Origin: Syntrophus aciditrophicus
GTDB lineage: Bacteria > Desulfobacterota > Syntrophia > Syntrophales > UBA5619
Assembly (NCBI GenBank): GCA_020726025.1
Contig: DYTH01000010.1
Coordinates: 1 to 32,683 of the forward strand
Length of the DNA: 32,683 nucleotides
Direction: 5' to 3'
In this document: positions 1 to 7,724 of the stretch, piece by piece
How positions within the stretch are numbered: position 1 is the stretch's first letter
Layout: every line of letters begins with the position of its first letter
The notes under the pieces: model-generated
The model's database searches: none
The model's input: only the letters and a program-made list of their open reading frames with translations
Told to the model about the DNA's origin: nothing
Position numbers and translations under genes: made by a program

Positions 1-52
1 GTCAAGCACGGAATGACAAAAGGGGACAAAATCGACTTTTGACGAGACCATC
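1..52 (-). repeat. Family A miniature inverted-repeat element, partial (copy A1)
   Basis: The window opens inside a repeat. Bases 1-52 are the exact reverse complement of the left end of the complete element at 12514-12645. The terminal repeat (GATGGTCTCGTCAAAAGTC, read on the minus strand) ends at 52, followed by aacttt, the expected position of a 6-bp target duplication. The rest of the element lies outside the window, so the duplication cannot be confirmed. Confidence 0.85.
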
Positions 53-328
53 AACTTTGCATCCAGCCCGGAGAGATATGTTGCTTAAATCCGATTTTCA
101 CATAGTCGGGTCGGTAACCGCTCCGATGCACCGGGCGAGCGCGGGATTGGCGTGCAGGCCCGCCTCGCCATGAGCTTAGGCGTTAAGCAGCGCACGGTTA
201 GATACTTACTGATTCGGATTCCTTACGCAGGCTGACGTCCGCGACCCATTTCTCCAAGTTGTTCTCCCGTGGTTTCAGATAACGTCATGAGAGAGGTCGG
301 GAATCCCGAGGACACAGCGCTTCATTTG
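53..328. other. Noncoding stretch without recognised gene
   Basis: I found no convincing coding frame or RNA gene here. An imperfect GC-rich hairpin occupies about 133-170, with a GGGCGAG arm against a CTCGCC arm. A gcgttaagc tract near 181-189 superficially resembles an integron attC core, but no properly paired second core or integrase was seen. Confidence 0.4.
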
Positions 329-377
329 AATAGTTTCGACTCAAATCGAAACTATTTGACAATAGCTTCGATTTGAG
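329..377. promoter_or_regulatory. Three alternating inverted repeats upstream of the ATPase gene
   Basis: An 11-base unit occurs three times in alternating orientation: aatagtttcga at 329-339, its exact reverse complement at 346-356, and aatagcttcga at 361-371. This allows two mutually exclusive hairpins. One pairs 329-339 with 346-356 around a 6-base loop. The other pairs 340-356 with 361-377 around loop tgac, as a 17-bp stem with one mismatch. The second ends 13 bases before the preferred ATG and would cover the ribosome-binding region. An operator, an RNA switch or the end of a mobile unit are all possible. Confidence 0.6.
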
Positions 378-390
378 TTACGGTTTACGC

Positions 391-1674
391 ATGGACGCCA
401 TTTATTACACCTTGAATCCCTGGTGGGAGGGGAAGAAAAGCGATGTCGGCATCGACCGGGACAGCTATCTGAACAATATTTCAACGTATCTCCAACGGAA
501 ACAGATTGAAATCTTCATCGGCAGCAGGCGCACAGGCAAGACGACCCTGCTGAAACAGATTATCAAGACCCTTATAACAACCGGTATTTCTGAGAAAGAT
601 GTTTTCTATCTTGCCCTGGACCACCCTGTCCTGTCCGGCATACGGATATCGGATCACCTCAGGAACATGCGGAAACAATTCATGCATGACCGCGACCGAA
701 AACTGTATCTATTTCTCGATGAAGTTCAGGAAAGTCCGCAATGGGAGGTGGAACTCAAAGCCCTTTACGATCTGGAATCGCTGAAGATCTTCTGCACCGG
801 CTCCACATCGTCTCTGCTGACGAGACAGGAGGGTAAACTGACAGGCAGGCAAATCGTCAACACAATGTTTACCTTAAGTTTTAGAGAATATATTCAGTTC
901 AGGGGCGGGGCTCCCAGCCTCTCCGAAGATTATAAATACGAACAATTGGCAGAGGACTATTTGAGCATTGGCGGCTACCCGGAACAGGTTTTGAATCCAT
1001 CCCCGGAGTACATGGTCAACCTGCTGGAGGATATTCTTGCCCGCGACCTGACCCGCCTTCATTCCCTGAAAAAGTCTTATATCATGAAGGATTTATTAAG
1101 ATTAATTGGCGCGGCGGTGGGATCTCGCACCAGTTGCAACAAACTCTCGAAGGTGCTCGGTCTGTCTGTCGATACGGTTAAAGAGTATATCCGTTATCTG
1201 GAAATGGCTTTTCTTGTTAAGCCATTGGAGAAATGGACGACATCCTGGTCCGAAAAGGTCTATGCCCAGAAGAAGATCTATCTTTGGGACAATGGCGTCA
1301 AAACGCTGCTGACCGGTTCGGGCGACACGGGAAGCAGGGCGGAGAATGCCGTTTTTATGGAACTGCTGAGAAATAATATGGCCTGCGGCTATTACGCGGA
1401 AAGCGAGCGAGAGGTAGATTTCGTCACGGGGAGCAGCGCAAATCCCCTGCCGGTGGAGGTCAAGTATCTGGATCATTTTGACTGGCAGGATAAACATTAT
1501 TCCGGCATCCGTCTTTTTTGTAAGCGATTCCCCTCTGTTAAACAGGCGCTGGTGATAACGAAAAATGCGACCGCGACCGTGACCGCTGATAATATTGTTA
1601 TTCACGCGGTCCCTTTATGGAAATTTTTGCTGGATGCCCCCGCCGTTTTTTCAAAGGGGAAGCTCAACGCTTGA
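391..1674 (+). CDS. AAA-family ATPase with DUF4143 C-terminal domain
   Basis: A 427-residue protein of the AAA_14/DUF4143 type. The N-terminal ATPase domain has a P-loop (GSRRTGKTT, about residues 44-52) and a Walker B strand ending LFLDE (about 107-111). A winged-helix-like middle follows, then the DUF4143 region. Near the C terminus EVDFV and PVEVKY resemble the E/D...ExK pattern of PD-(D/E)XK-like folds; that family reading is an inference. The physiological role of this class is poorly defined. ATG at 391 is preferred over an in-frame TTG at 373, which lies inside a hairpin arm; neither has a good Shine-Dalgarno. The gene stands alone before the glycan cluster, and the inverted repeats directly upstream suggest local regulation or mobility. 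Confidence 0.88.
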   Translation: MDAIYYTLNPWWEGKKSDVGIDRDSYLNNISTYLQRKQIEIFIGSRRTGKTTLLKQIIKTLITTGISEKDVFYLALDHPVLSGIRISDHLRNMRKQFMHDRDRKLYLFLDEVQESPQWEVELKALYDLESLKIFCTGSTSSLLTRQEGKLTGRQIVNTMFTLSFREYIQFRGGAPSLSEDYKYEQLAEDYLSIGGYPEQVLNPSPEYMVNLLEDILARDLTRLHSLKKSYIMKDLLRLIGAAVGSRTSCNKLSKVLGLSVDTVKEYIRYLEMAFLVKPLEKWTTSWSEKVYAQKKIYLWDNGVKTLLTGSGDTGSRAENAVFMELLRNNMACGYYAESEREVDFVTGSSANPLPVEVKYLDHFDWQDKHYSGIRLFCKRFPSVKQALVITKNATATVTADNIVIHAVPLWKFLLDAPAVFSKGKLNA

Positions 1675-1741
1675 GCTAAAAAGGCGGCGGACGCGAAACG
1701 AACGACCGCGCCGCCAATGACAGGGATTTTGAAATCTGTAA

Positions 1742-3739
1742 ATGTGCGGAATCTGCGGAAAACTTGATTTTACAGGCAGCCGGATTGAAGAGGGGCTCAT
1801 CCGGCGGATGACGGACCGCCTTGCGCACCGCGGGCCGGACGACTCCGGGGTTTATCTGCGCCGCCAGGATTCCGTCAGTTGCGGCCTCGGCCACCGCAGG
1901 CTCAGCATCATCGATCTGTCGGAGGCCGGGCGCCAGCCGATGACGAACGAAGACCGGTCGCTCTGGATGGTTTTCAACGGCGAGATCTACAACTTCGCCG
2001 AACTGCGCGATAAGCTGGAGAAAAAGGGCCATCGTTTCACGTCGCGGTCCGACAGCGAGGCGATCCTCCATCTTTTCGAGGAAGAGGGGGCGGCGGGCGT
2101 CTCGAAACTTATCGGGATGTTCGCGTTTGCGATCTGGTCGGAAAAGACAAAGACGCTGTTTCTCGCCCGCGACCCGATCGGGATCAAGCCGCTCGTCTAT
2201 TACCGGGACGGCAGAAGATTTCTGTTTGCCTCGGAGATTGGGGCGCTTCTCGCCGACCCGGAGGTTCAGCAAGAAATCGATCTGGAGGCGCTCGATCTGT
2301 ATCTGAGCCTGAACTACATCCCGGCGCCGTACACGATTTTCAAAAATATCCGCAAGTTGCAGCCCGGCCATCTCCTTTTTGTCCATGACAATTCCCTCGA
2401 GGAGGAGGTTTTTTGGGACATTCCCGCGCTCGGCGGCGGCGCCGCAGCCGACAGGTCGGGCGGTTTTTCGGAAAAATCGGGGCAGGCGCGCCCGGGCAGG
2501 GCGGCCGGGGGGTTTGATTTTGAAGAAACGAAGCGGACGCTCTTCCACGCGCTCGATGACGCCGTCCGCTCGCAGATGGTTGCCGACGTGCCGCTGGGGG
2601 CGTTTCTCAGCGGCGGGATCGATTCGAGCGTGATCGCCGGGCTTATGGCCCGCAACGCGACGAAGCCGGTCAAGACCTATTCCATCGGATTTTCCGACAT
2701 GCCGATGTACGACGAAACGGCCTACGCCCGTGAAGTCGCGGCGTTTCATCACACCGATCATCATGAAATCATGCTGAATTCCCGGGAGATGATCGGCGCG
2801 GTTCCGGAAATTCTGCATGCGTTTGACGAGCCGTTCGGCGACTCATCGGCCGTTCCGACGTACATGGTTTCGCGGGAAACGGCCCGCGACGTCGCGGTTG
2901 CCCTCTCCGGCGACGGCGGCGACGAGCTTTTCGCCGGCTACCGGATGTACCGGGGCGAGGCGTGGTACGGACGCTACCGGTTGATTCCGCGCCTGCTCCG
3001 CGATGGGCTTATCGAACCCCTTGCGGCGGCTCTTCCCGAATCAAGGGACGGTCGCATTTCTGAAAAACTCCGCAGAATCAAGAAGTTTGTGCGTGGGGCG
3101 AAGACGTCCCTTCCCGAGCGCTTCTACGCCTGGAACGAGCTGTTCAGCCGCGAGGCGCGGGAGGCGCTGCTGCAACAGGCGTGGAAAACGGACGCATCGC
3201 CTGCCCGGCAAATCTTTTCCGCCGCCCTTGCGCGTTATCCGGGCGATGCCGGGGAGGACGCGCTCAACCGGATGCTCTACGCCGATTTGAAGGTCTCGCT
3301 TCCCGGCGACATGCTCTGGAAGGTCGATAAGATGAGCATGGCGCACGCCCTTGAGGTGCGCGTCCCGCTTCTCGATCACCGCTTCTGCGAGCTGGCCTTC
3401 GGGATCGGCGGCGACTGGAAAATCCGGCATGGCCGGGGGAAATACATCTTTATCGAGGCTTTCAAGGATATCCTGCCCCGGAAACTTCACAACCGCCCCA
3501 AATGGGGCTTCGAGATGCCGATTGCCCGGTGGCTGAAAACAGACCTCAACTATCTGATTTCCGAGTATCTTTCCCGAGAGAGGATCAGGCGGGAGGGGAT
3601 ATTCGATTACCATGAAATCGAAAAAATGACGGCGGATCTGATGGGGGACCGGCGGGACACCGCCTGGAAACTCTGGAACCTGATCGTCTTTCAGGCGTGG
3701 CATGCCTCCCTTGGAAGCAGACGACACACGCATGATTAA
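1742..3739 (+). CDS. asnB: Asparagine synthase (glutamine-hydrolysing) type amidotransferase
   Basis: A 665-residue class II amidotransferase. The start is fixed by the MCGICG N terminus, because Cys2 is the glutaminase nucleophile; no clear Shine-Dalgarno precedes it. The N-terminal Ntn glutaminase domain covers roughly residues 2-220. The C-terminal synthetase domain carries the ATP-pyrophosphatase loop SGGIDSS at 290-296 and SGDGGDELFAGY further on. A Gly/Ala/Arg-rich linker at about 232-262 separates the halves and is longer than usual. The family makes asparagine from aspartate. Homologues in polysaccharide clusters are thought to amidate sugar acids or other carboxylates. Its position at the head of a glycan cluster favours the second role, but the sequence alone does not decide. 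Confidence 0.9.
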   Translation: MCGICGKLDFTGSRIEEGLIRRMTDRLAHRGPDDSGVYLRRQDSVSCGLGHRRLSIIDLSEAGRQPMTNEDRSLWMVFNGEIYNFAELRDKLEKKGHRFTSRSDSEAILHLFEEEGAAGVSKLIGMFAFAIWSEKTKTLFLARDPIGIKPLVYYRDGRRFLFASEIGALLADPEVQQEIDLEALDLYLSLNYIPAPYTIFKNIRKLQPGHLLFVHDNSLEEEVFWDIPALGGGAAADRSGGFSEKSGQARPGRAAGGFDFEETKRTLFHALDDAVRSQMVADVPLGAFLSGGIDSSVIAGLMARNATKPVKTYSIGFSDMPMYDETAYAREVAAFHHTDHHEIMLNSREMIGAVPEILHAFDEPFGDSSAVPTYMVSRETARDVAVALSGDGGDELFAGYRMYRGEAWYGRYRLIPRLLRDGLIEPLAAALPESRDGRISEKLRRIKKFVRGAKTSLPERFYAWNELFSREAREALLQQAWKTDASPARQIFSAALARYPGDAGEDALNRMLYADLKVSLPGDMLWKVDKMSMAHALEVRVPLLDHRFCELAFGIGGDWKIRHGRGKYIFIEAFKDILPRKLHNRPKWGFEMPIARWLKTDLNYLISEYLSRERIRREGIFDYHEIEKMTADLMGDRRDTAWKLWNLIVFQAWHASLGSRRHTHD

Positions 3740-3818
3740 AATGTCTTGAGAGCGGTTATCCCGTCCGCAAAAAGTGAACAGGGGAGAGCTTTGAATTTCT
3801 CCTGAAATCAGCCAAATC

Positions 3819-3888
3819 GTCATACCGTCGAAAGACGGTATCCAGTCTTTTCAGCATCTTCTGGATTCCGGGTCAAGCCCGGAATGAC
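3819..3888. repeat. Solo palindromic core repeat without terminal repeats
   Basis: A 70-bp unit made of two hairpins: ATACCGTC/GACGGTAT around a short loop, and ATTCCGGG/CCCGGAAT. Outer borders GTCATACC and GGAATGAC make the whole unit roughly palindromic. The same organisation forms the interior of the family A and family B elements elsewhere in this window. Here it has neither type of terminal repeat. It occupies the 233-bp gap between asnB and the glycosyltransferase gene. Confidence 0.8.
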
Positions 3889-3972
3889 AAAAAGGGTAGA
3901 TTTTCAAAGGTCTCCAGGGAGGGCCGCGATTTCAGGGAAAAAACGGGTTCGGCGCCGTGATATCGGATTGTT

Positions 3973-5232
3973 ATGCCTGCATTTTCAGGTGAAAAAACAG
4001 GGCTCTGTCCCTCATTAAAGGTGCTTCATATAATTACCCGTTTCGACAAGGGCGGGTCGGCGGAAAATACGTTTCTGACGGCGGCGCATCGTGACGGGGG
4101 CCGCTACGGGGTGTGTCTTGTTACGGGCCAACAAGATGAAAACACGAGTAATAACGAGAAGTCGGCAATAGAGAAAAACATCGCCGCACTCCGGGAAAAG
4201 GGAGTTCCGTTGATTGTTTGCCCCCATCTGGTGCGGGAGCTGCGTCCGATTGCGGATTTGACTGCATTTTTTTCTCTGTGCGGGATTATCCGCAGGGAAA
4301 GACCCGATATCGTCCATACCCACACATCGAAGGCGGGGATGCTGGGCCGCTGGGCGGCGAGGCTCTGCCGGGTTCCGGTTGTCGTCCATACACCGCATGG
4401 GCATGTTTTTCAAGGCTATTTCGGCCCGGTGAAAACGCGGCTGTTCGTCATTTTGGAGCGATGGACGGCGAAGATTACCGACGTACTGGTCATGCTGACG
4501 CCGCAGGAGATGAAGGAACACCTGGAGCTGCGGATCGCCCCGCCGGAAAAGTTCACCGTCATCCACAGCGGCGTCGATATGGAGGAATGCGACCCGGAGA
4601 GATTTCCCCGCAGCGCGGGACGCAAGGTGCTGCGGATAGATGAAAATAAGACAGTTATCGGGACGGTGGGGCGGCTGACCGCGATCAAGGGACAGGACGT
4701 CCTGATCCGGGCCGCGGCCGAACTGGCGAAGACGCGGGCGGATGTCCTTCTGGTCATTCTTGGCGCGGGTGAATTGCAGGGCGAGTTGGAAAAACAGGTT
4801 CAGTATTCGGGAATATCTGAAATCGTCAGGTTTCTGGGATGGAGGCCCGATGTTTGCCGGGTCATGTCGGCCTTTGATATATTCTGTCTCCCCTCGTTGA
4901 ATGAAGGCATGGGGAAGGTCGTGGTCGAGGCGATGGCCATGGGACTGCCGGTCGTGGCAAGCGATGTCGGAGGGATAAAGAATCTCGTCGGCGACGGTGA
5001 AAACGGTCTGCTGGTTCCTCCCGGCAATGCCTCCGCTCTGGCCGCGGCGCTCGATTCCATGTGCAATAATCCACAGAAACGTCGTCTTATGGGCGCATCC
5101 GGCCGACAAAAGGCCCCCTCTTACAGCGCTGCGGCAATGGTGGCGAAAATCGAAAAACTGTATCAATCTCAGGCCGGAAAGATTCGCCCCTTTCCAGCGC
5201 CCCGGCAACAACGAAAGGAGAAGATACTGTGA
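3973..5232 (+). CDS. GT4-family glycosyltransferase
   Basis: A 419-residue GT-B fold glycosyltransferase. The N-terminal domain begins around VLHIITRFDKGGSAENT, with the glycine-rich acceptor-side loop of GT4 enzymes, and continues with HTHTSKAG. The C-terminal nucleotide-sugar domain contains HSGVD, the GRLTAIKGQD stretch and the E-x7-E motif (Glu311 and Glu319, in EGMGKVVVE). It should transfer a sugar from a nucleotide donor to a lipid-linked or glycan acceptor at the cytoplasmic membrane face. The ATG at 3973 has a weak ribosome site; GTG at 4021 would give the family-typical short N terminus. It lies between asnB and the membrane PHP-like gene. Donor and acceptor cannot be read from the sequence. 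Confidence 0.9.
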   Translation: MPAFSGEKTGLCPSLKVLHIITRFDKGGSAENTFLTAAHRDGGRYGVCLVTGQQDENTSNNEKSAIEKNIAALREKGVPLIVCPHLVRELRPIADLTAFFSLCGIIRRERPDIVHTHTSKAGMLGRWAARLCRVPVVVHTPHGHVFQGYFGPVKTRLFVILERWTAKITDVLVMLTPQEMKEHLELRIAPPEKFTVIHSGVDMEECDPERFPRSAGRKVLRIDENKTVIGTVGRLTAIKGQDVLIRAAAELAKTRADVLLVILGAGELQGELEKQVQYSGISEIVRFLGWRPDVCRVMSAFDIFCLPSLNEGMGKVVVEAMAMGLPVVASDVGGIKNLVGDGENGLLVPPGNASALAAALDSMCNNPQKRRLMGASGRQKAPSYSAAAMVAKIEKLYQSQAGKIRPFPAPRQQRKEKIL

Positions 5233-5331
5233 AGATGCGGGGTGCATGCCTTCGACGGGATGGAGCGAGAGGAACGAGGTATTGATTTCAGGCAGTTGTC
5301 CTGAGAGGCACGATGTGATAAAGAGTGCGCC

Positions 5332-7044
5332 ATGCGGATTTCAACGATGATGAACTCGTCAAAAGTCGATTTTGCCCCTTTTTGTCATTCCATGCTTGAC
5401 ACGGAATCCAGAGAATTTAGGTGCTTCTGGATTCCGGCTTTCGCCGGAATGACGGTTTTTGGACTTTTGACGAGACCATCAACGATGAATATAAAACACG
5501 GGGGGACCTTTAAAAAATACGCCCCGCCGTCATTCCGGGGAAAGCCGGAATCAGGAAGATTGCAAAATAGCAGCGTTTCACCCGCAGGGTTCAGGGCGGT
5601 ATTTTTCAACGCGCTCCTTGCGTTGCTGGCTCCGTTGGTGATTTTTACCTCCCCGGCGCCCTGCCGGGCGGCCTCTTCCGGCTATGAGCACGTGTCGGCG
5701 GTGATCGATGTGCGCACGACGTTCAGCGACGGCGCCTACGATCCTGAAACGCTGGTCGGGATGGCGCGAAAGCGCGGCATAGGGGTTTTGTGCCTGAATG
5801 ACCACGATACGATGGAGATGGAGTACGGGATTCCTCCCTTCCGGAATATCCTCAGAAAACGGGTTGAACTCGGCTCGCTCAAGAAATCGGGCGCCGAAAA
5901 ATATCTTGCGTCTGTCAGGGAAGCCCGCAAAAACTACCCGGACATGATCGTTATCCCCGGTGCGGAAAGCGCCCCCTTCTATTACTGGTCGGGAAATCCG
6001 CTTGCCGGAAATCTGACCGCCAATGATCATGAACGGCGTATCCTGACCATTGGTCTTGAAAAGGCGGAGGATTACCGGACGCTTCAGGCGTTGCACATCG
6101 CAAGCGGCGTTTCCGGGCTGATGACCTGGCCGGCGACCGTTGCGGCCGTCCTGCTCATTTTTTCGCTGTTTCTTCTGCCAGGCAGGGGCAGGCCGCGCTG
6201 GGCAGGGGCCGTTATCGCGGCGGGGAGTCTTCTGTTTATCCTCAATGCGTTTTTCGCATCCGCGTCGCTTTTCGATCCCTACCACGGCGCGCAGGGGGCT
6301 AAACCCTATCAGCGGTTCATTGACGAGATGAATAAAGCAGGGATGCTGACCTTCTGGAATTACCCGGAGACCCGATCCGGGGTCAGAAAAATGGGTCCGA
6401 TCCGGGTGAGCACCCCTCCCTACCCGCAGATGCTGCTGGAGACGACCAACTACACGGGCTTTGCGGCCCTTTACGGGGAAAACATCACCGTGACGGAACC
6501 AGGCGGACTCTGGGACAAGGCGCTTCAGGAGTACTGCATGGGATACCGGCGGCGTCCGCCATGGGGAATCGCCACCGCCGACTATCACGAAGAGGGGGAA
6601 TCCGGTCAGAAACTGGGCGATTTTCAGACGGTGCTGCTTGTGTCCGAACGATCGCCGCAGGGGGTTCTGGACGCCCTGGGCAATGGACGGATGTATGCGC
6701 GCCAGGGGGAGTTCCCCCGTATGCCGCGCCTGACGGAATTCACCATTGCCGCGCTGGAACAGGATAACGCCCGGAAGGCCGTTTCAGGCGAGACGCTGTT
6801 TTTAAGGGGCGCTCCCCGGATAAAAATCTCGGTCGCCGGTTTTCCACCGGAACAGACGGCGCAGCTCAAGGTGCGGCTCATCCGCTCAGGCGAACTGGTG
6901 CAGATTTTTTCCGGGTCCATGCCGCTTACGATCGATTATGTTGACCATTTCGAGGCGTCGGGGAAAAAGGTTTATTACCGCGTTGATGTCAGGGGGTACG
7001 GAACAATCGTTTCCAATCCGATATTCGTGGAGTTTGCCCAATGA
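5332..7044 (+). CDS. Membrane-anchored PHP-like protein, N terminus invaded by a repeat element
   Basis: The open frame starts at 5332 (GAG, 6-base spacing), passes in frame through the family A element at 5349-5480, and gives 570 residues. A shorter start is ATG 5485 (519 residues). A hydrophobic segment ending PCRAA follows and looks like a signal peptide or anchor. The body resembles the PHP metallo-hydrolase fold: TTFSDG, NDHDT, GAES and ATADYHEE. However, the first metal motif HxH is replaced by DVR and the later HP motif by NYP. Two transmembrane helices sit in mid-domain, about residues 260-282 and 291-315. It overlaps the WbqC-like gene by ATGA and probably acts at the membrane in glycan assembly. 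Catalytic activity is uncertain. Confidence 0.75.
   Translation: MRISTMMNSSKVDFAPFCHSMLDTESREFRCFWIPAFAGMTVFGLLTRPSTMNIKHGGTFKKYAPPSFRGKPESGRLQNSSVSPAGFRAVFFNALLALLAPLVIFTSPAPCRAASSGYEHVSAVIDVRTTFSDGAYDPETLVGMARKRGIGVLCLNDHDTMEMEYGIPPFRNILRKRVELGSLKKSGAEKYLASVREARKNYPDMIVIPGAESAPFYYWSGNPLAGNLTANDHERRILTIGLEKAEDYRTLQALHIASGVSGLMTWPATVAAVLLIFSLFLLPGRGRPRWAGAVIAAGSLLFILNAFFASASLFDPYHGAQGAKPYQRFIDEMNKAGMLTFWNYPETRSGVRKMGPIRVSTPPYPQMLLETTNYTGFAALYGENITVTEPGGLWDKALQEYCMGYRRRPPWGIATADYHEEGESGQKLGDFQTVLLVSERSPQGVLDALGNGRMYARQGEFPRMPRLTEFTIAALEQDNARKAVSGETLFLRGAPRIKISVAGFPPEQTAQLKVRLIRSGELVQIFSGSMPLTIDYVDHFEASGKKVYYRVDVRGYGTIVSNPIFVEFAQ
5349..5480. mobile_element. Family A miniature inverted-repeat element (copy A2)
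   Basis: A 132-bp element with terminal inverted repeats GATGAACTCGTCAAAAGTC (left) and, on the minus strand, GATGGTCTCGTCAAAAGTC (right), matching at 17 of 19 positions. It is flanked by the 6-bp direct repeat aacgat at 5343-5348 and 5481-5486, a probable target duplication. The interior is the two-hairpin core, with GTCATTCC and GGAATGAC borders. No transposase is encoded, so it would be moved in trans. Together with the duplication it adds 138 bp, which preserves the surrounding reading frame. Confidence 0.88.
5529..5553. repeat. Half-core palindrome inside the PHP-like gene
   Basis: A single hairpin ATTCCGG/CCGGAAT with a GTC left border, matching one half of the palindromic core of the family A elements. 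It has no terminal repeats. It lies only 49 bp after the complete copy A2 and is translated as part of the N-terminal region (SFRGKPES) before the putative signal segment. Confidence 0.65.
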
Positions 7045-7724
7045 TTGTGGCCGTTCATCAGCCCCAGTACCTGCCCTGGCTGGGTTACTTTGACAAGATC
7101 GCCTCAGCGGATGTTTTTGTCCTGCTCGACACGGTCCAGTACAAGAAAAACGAGTGGCAGAACCGAAACCGGATTAAAGGGCCGAGCGGATGGCAGTGGC
7201 TGACCGTCCCGGTAACATACCGCTTTGGTCAGATGATTGATGATGTTATAATAAATAACCGGGAACACTGGCAAAGACGACAGAGTCAGGCGATCCTTTC
7301 CAACTACGGCAAGGCCCCCTTCCGTGATGATCTGATGCATACGATGGACGGGATATTCAGCCGTCCCTGGGAGCATCTTTCCCATCTGAATATCTTTACA
7401 GTAAAAATGTTATCAAAAATATTGGGTATTTCTACGCCGGTTTATGTTGCCTCGGAGCTTCCCCCTTTTCCCGATCGTCCGGATGAGCGGTTGATTGCCA
7501 TTGCCGGATATTTTGGCGCGGAGACCTATCTGGCCGGGAGCGGCGGGCGCGACTATATGAATCTTGAAAAGTTTGAACGGGCCGGCATAGAGGTGCGTTT
7601 CCAGGATTACCGCCACCCCGTTTACCGGCAGTTGTTTGCGGGATTTGAACCTTTTTTGTCGGTTGTTGATCTGATTTTAAACCACGGCAGCGAGAGTCTG
7701 AAAATTTTGCGAGGTGAAAAATGA
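7041..7724 (+). CDS. WbqC-family protein
   Basis: A 227-residue protein with the characteristic WbqC N terminus: VAVHQPQYLPWLGYFDKI, followed by YKKNEWQNRNRIKG. The family occurs in O-antigen and other surface polysaccharide clusters; a transferase role on modified sugars is often assumed but not well proven. The start overlaps the upstream stop in ATGA, with GGAG 8 bases before it. The stop overlaps the deacetylase start in the same way. This tight packing implies translational coupling within the glycan operon. Length agrees with the family and no truncation is evident. Confidence 0.9.
   Translation: MIVAVHQPQYLPWLGYFDKIASADVFVLLDTVQYKKNEWQNRNRIKGPSGWQWLTVPVTYRFGQMIDDVIINNREHWQRRQSQAILSNYGKAPFRDDLMHTMDGIFSRPWEHLSHLNIFTVKMLSKILGISTPVYVASELPPFPDRPDERLIAIAGYFGAETYLAGSGGRDYMNLEKFERAGIEVRFQDYRHPVYRQLFAGFEPFLSVVDLILNHGSESLKILRGEK

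Noticed and set aside
79-195. Integron attC-like site
   Set aside because: GTTAAGC and GTTAGAT fit the core pattern, but the matching opposite core pairs poorly and there is no integrase or cassette array.
3819-3888. CRISPR repeat
   Set aside because: Single unit, internally palindromic, no regular spacers.
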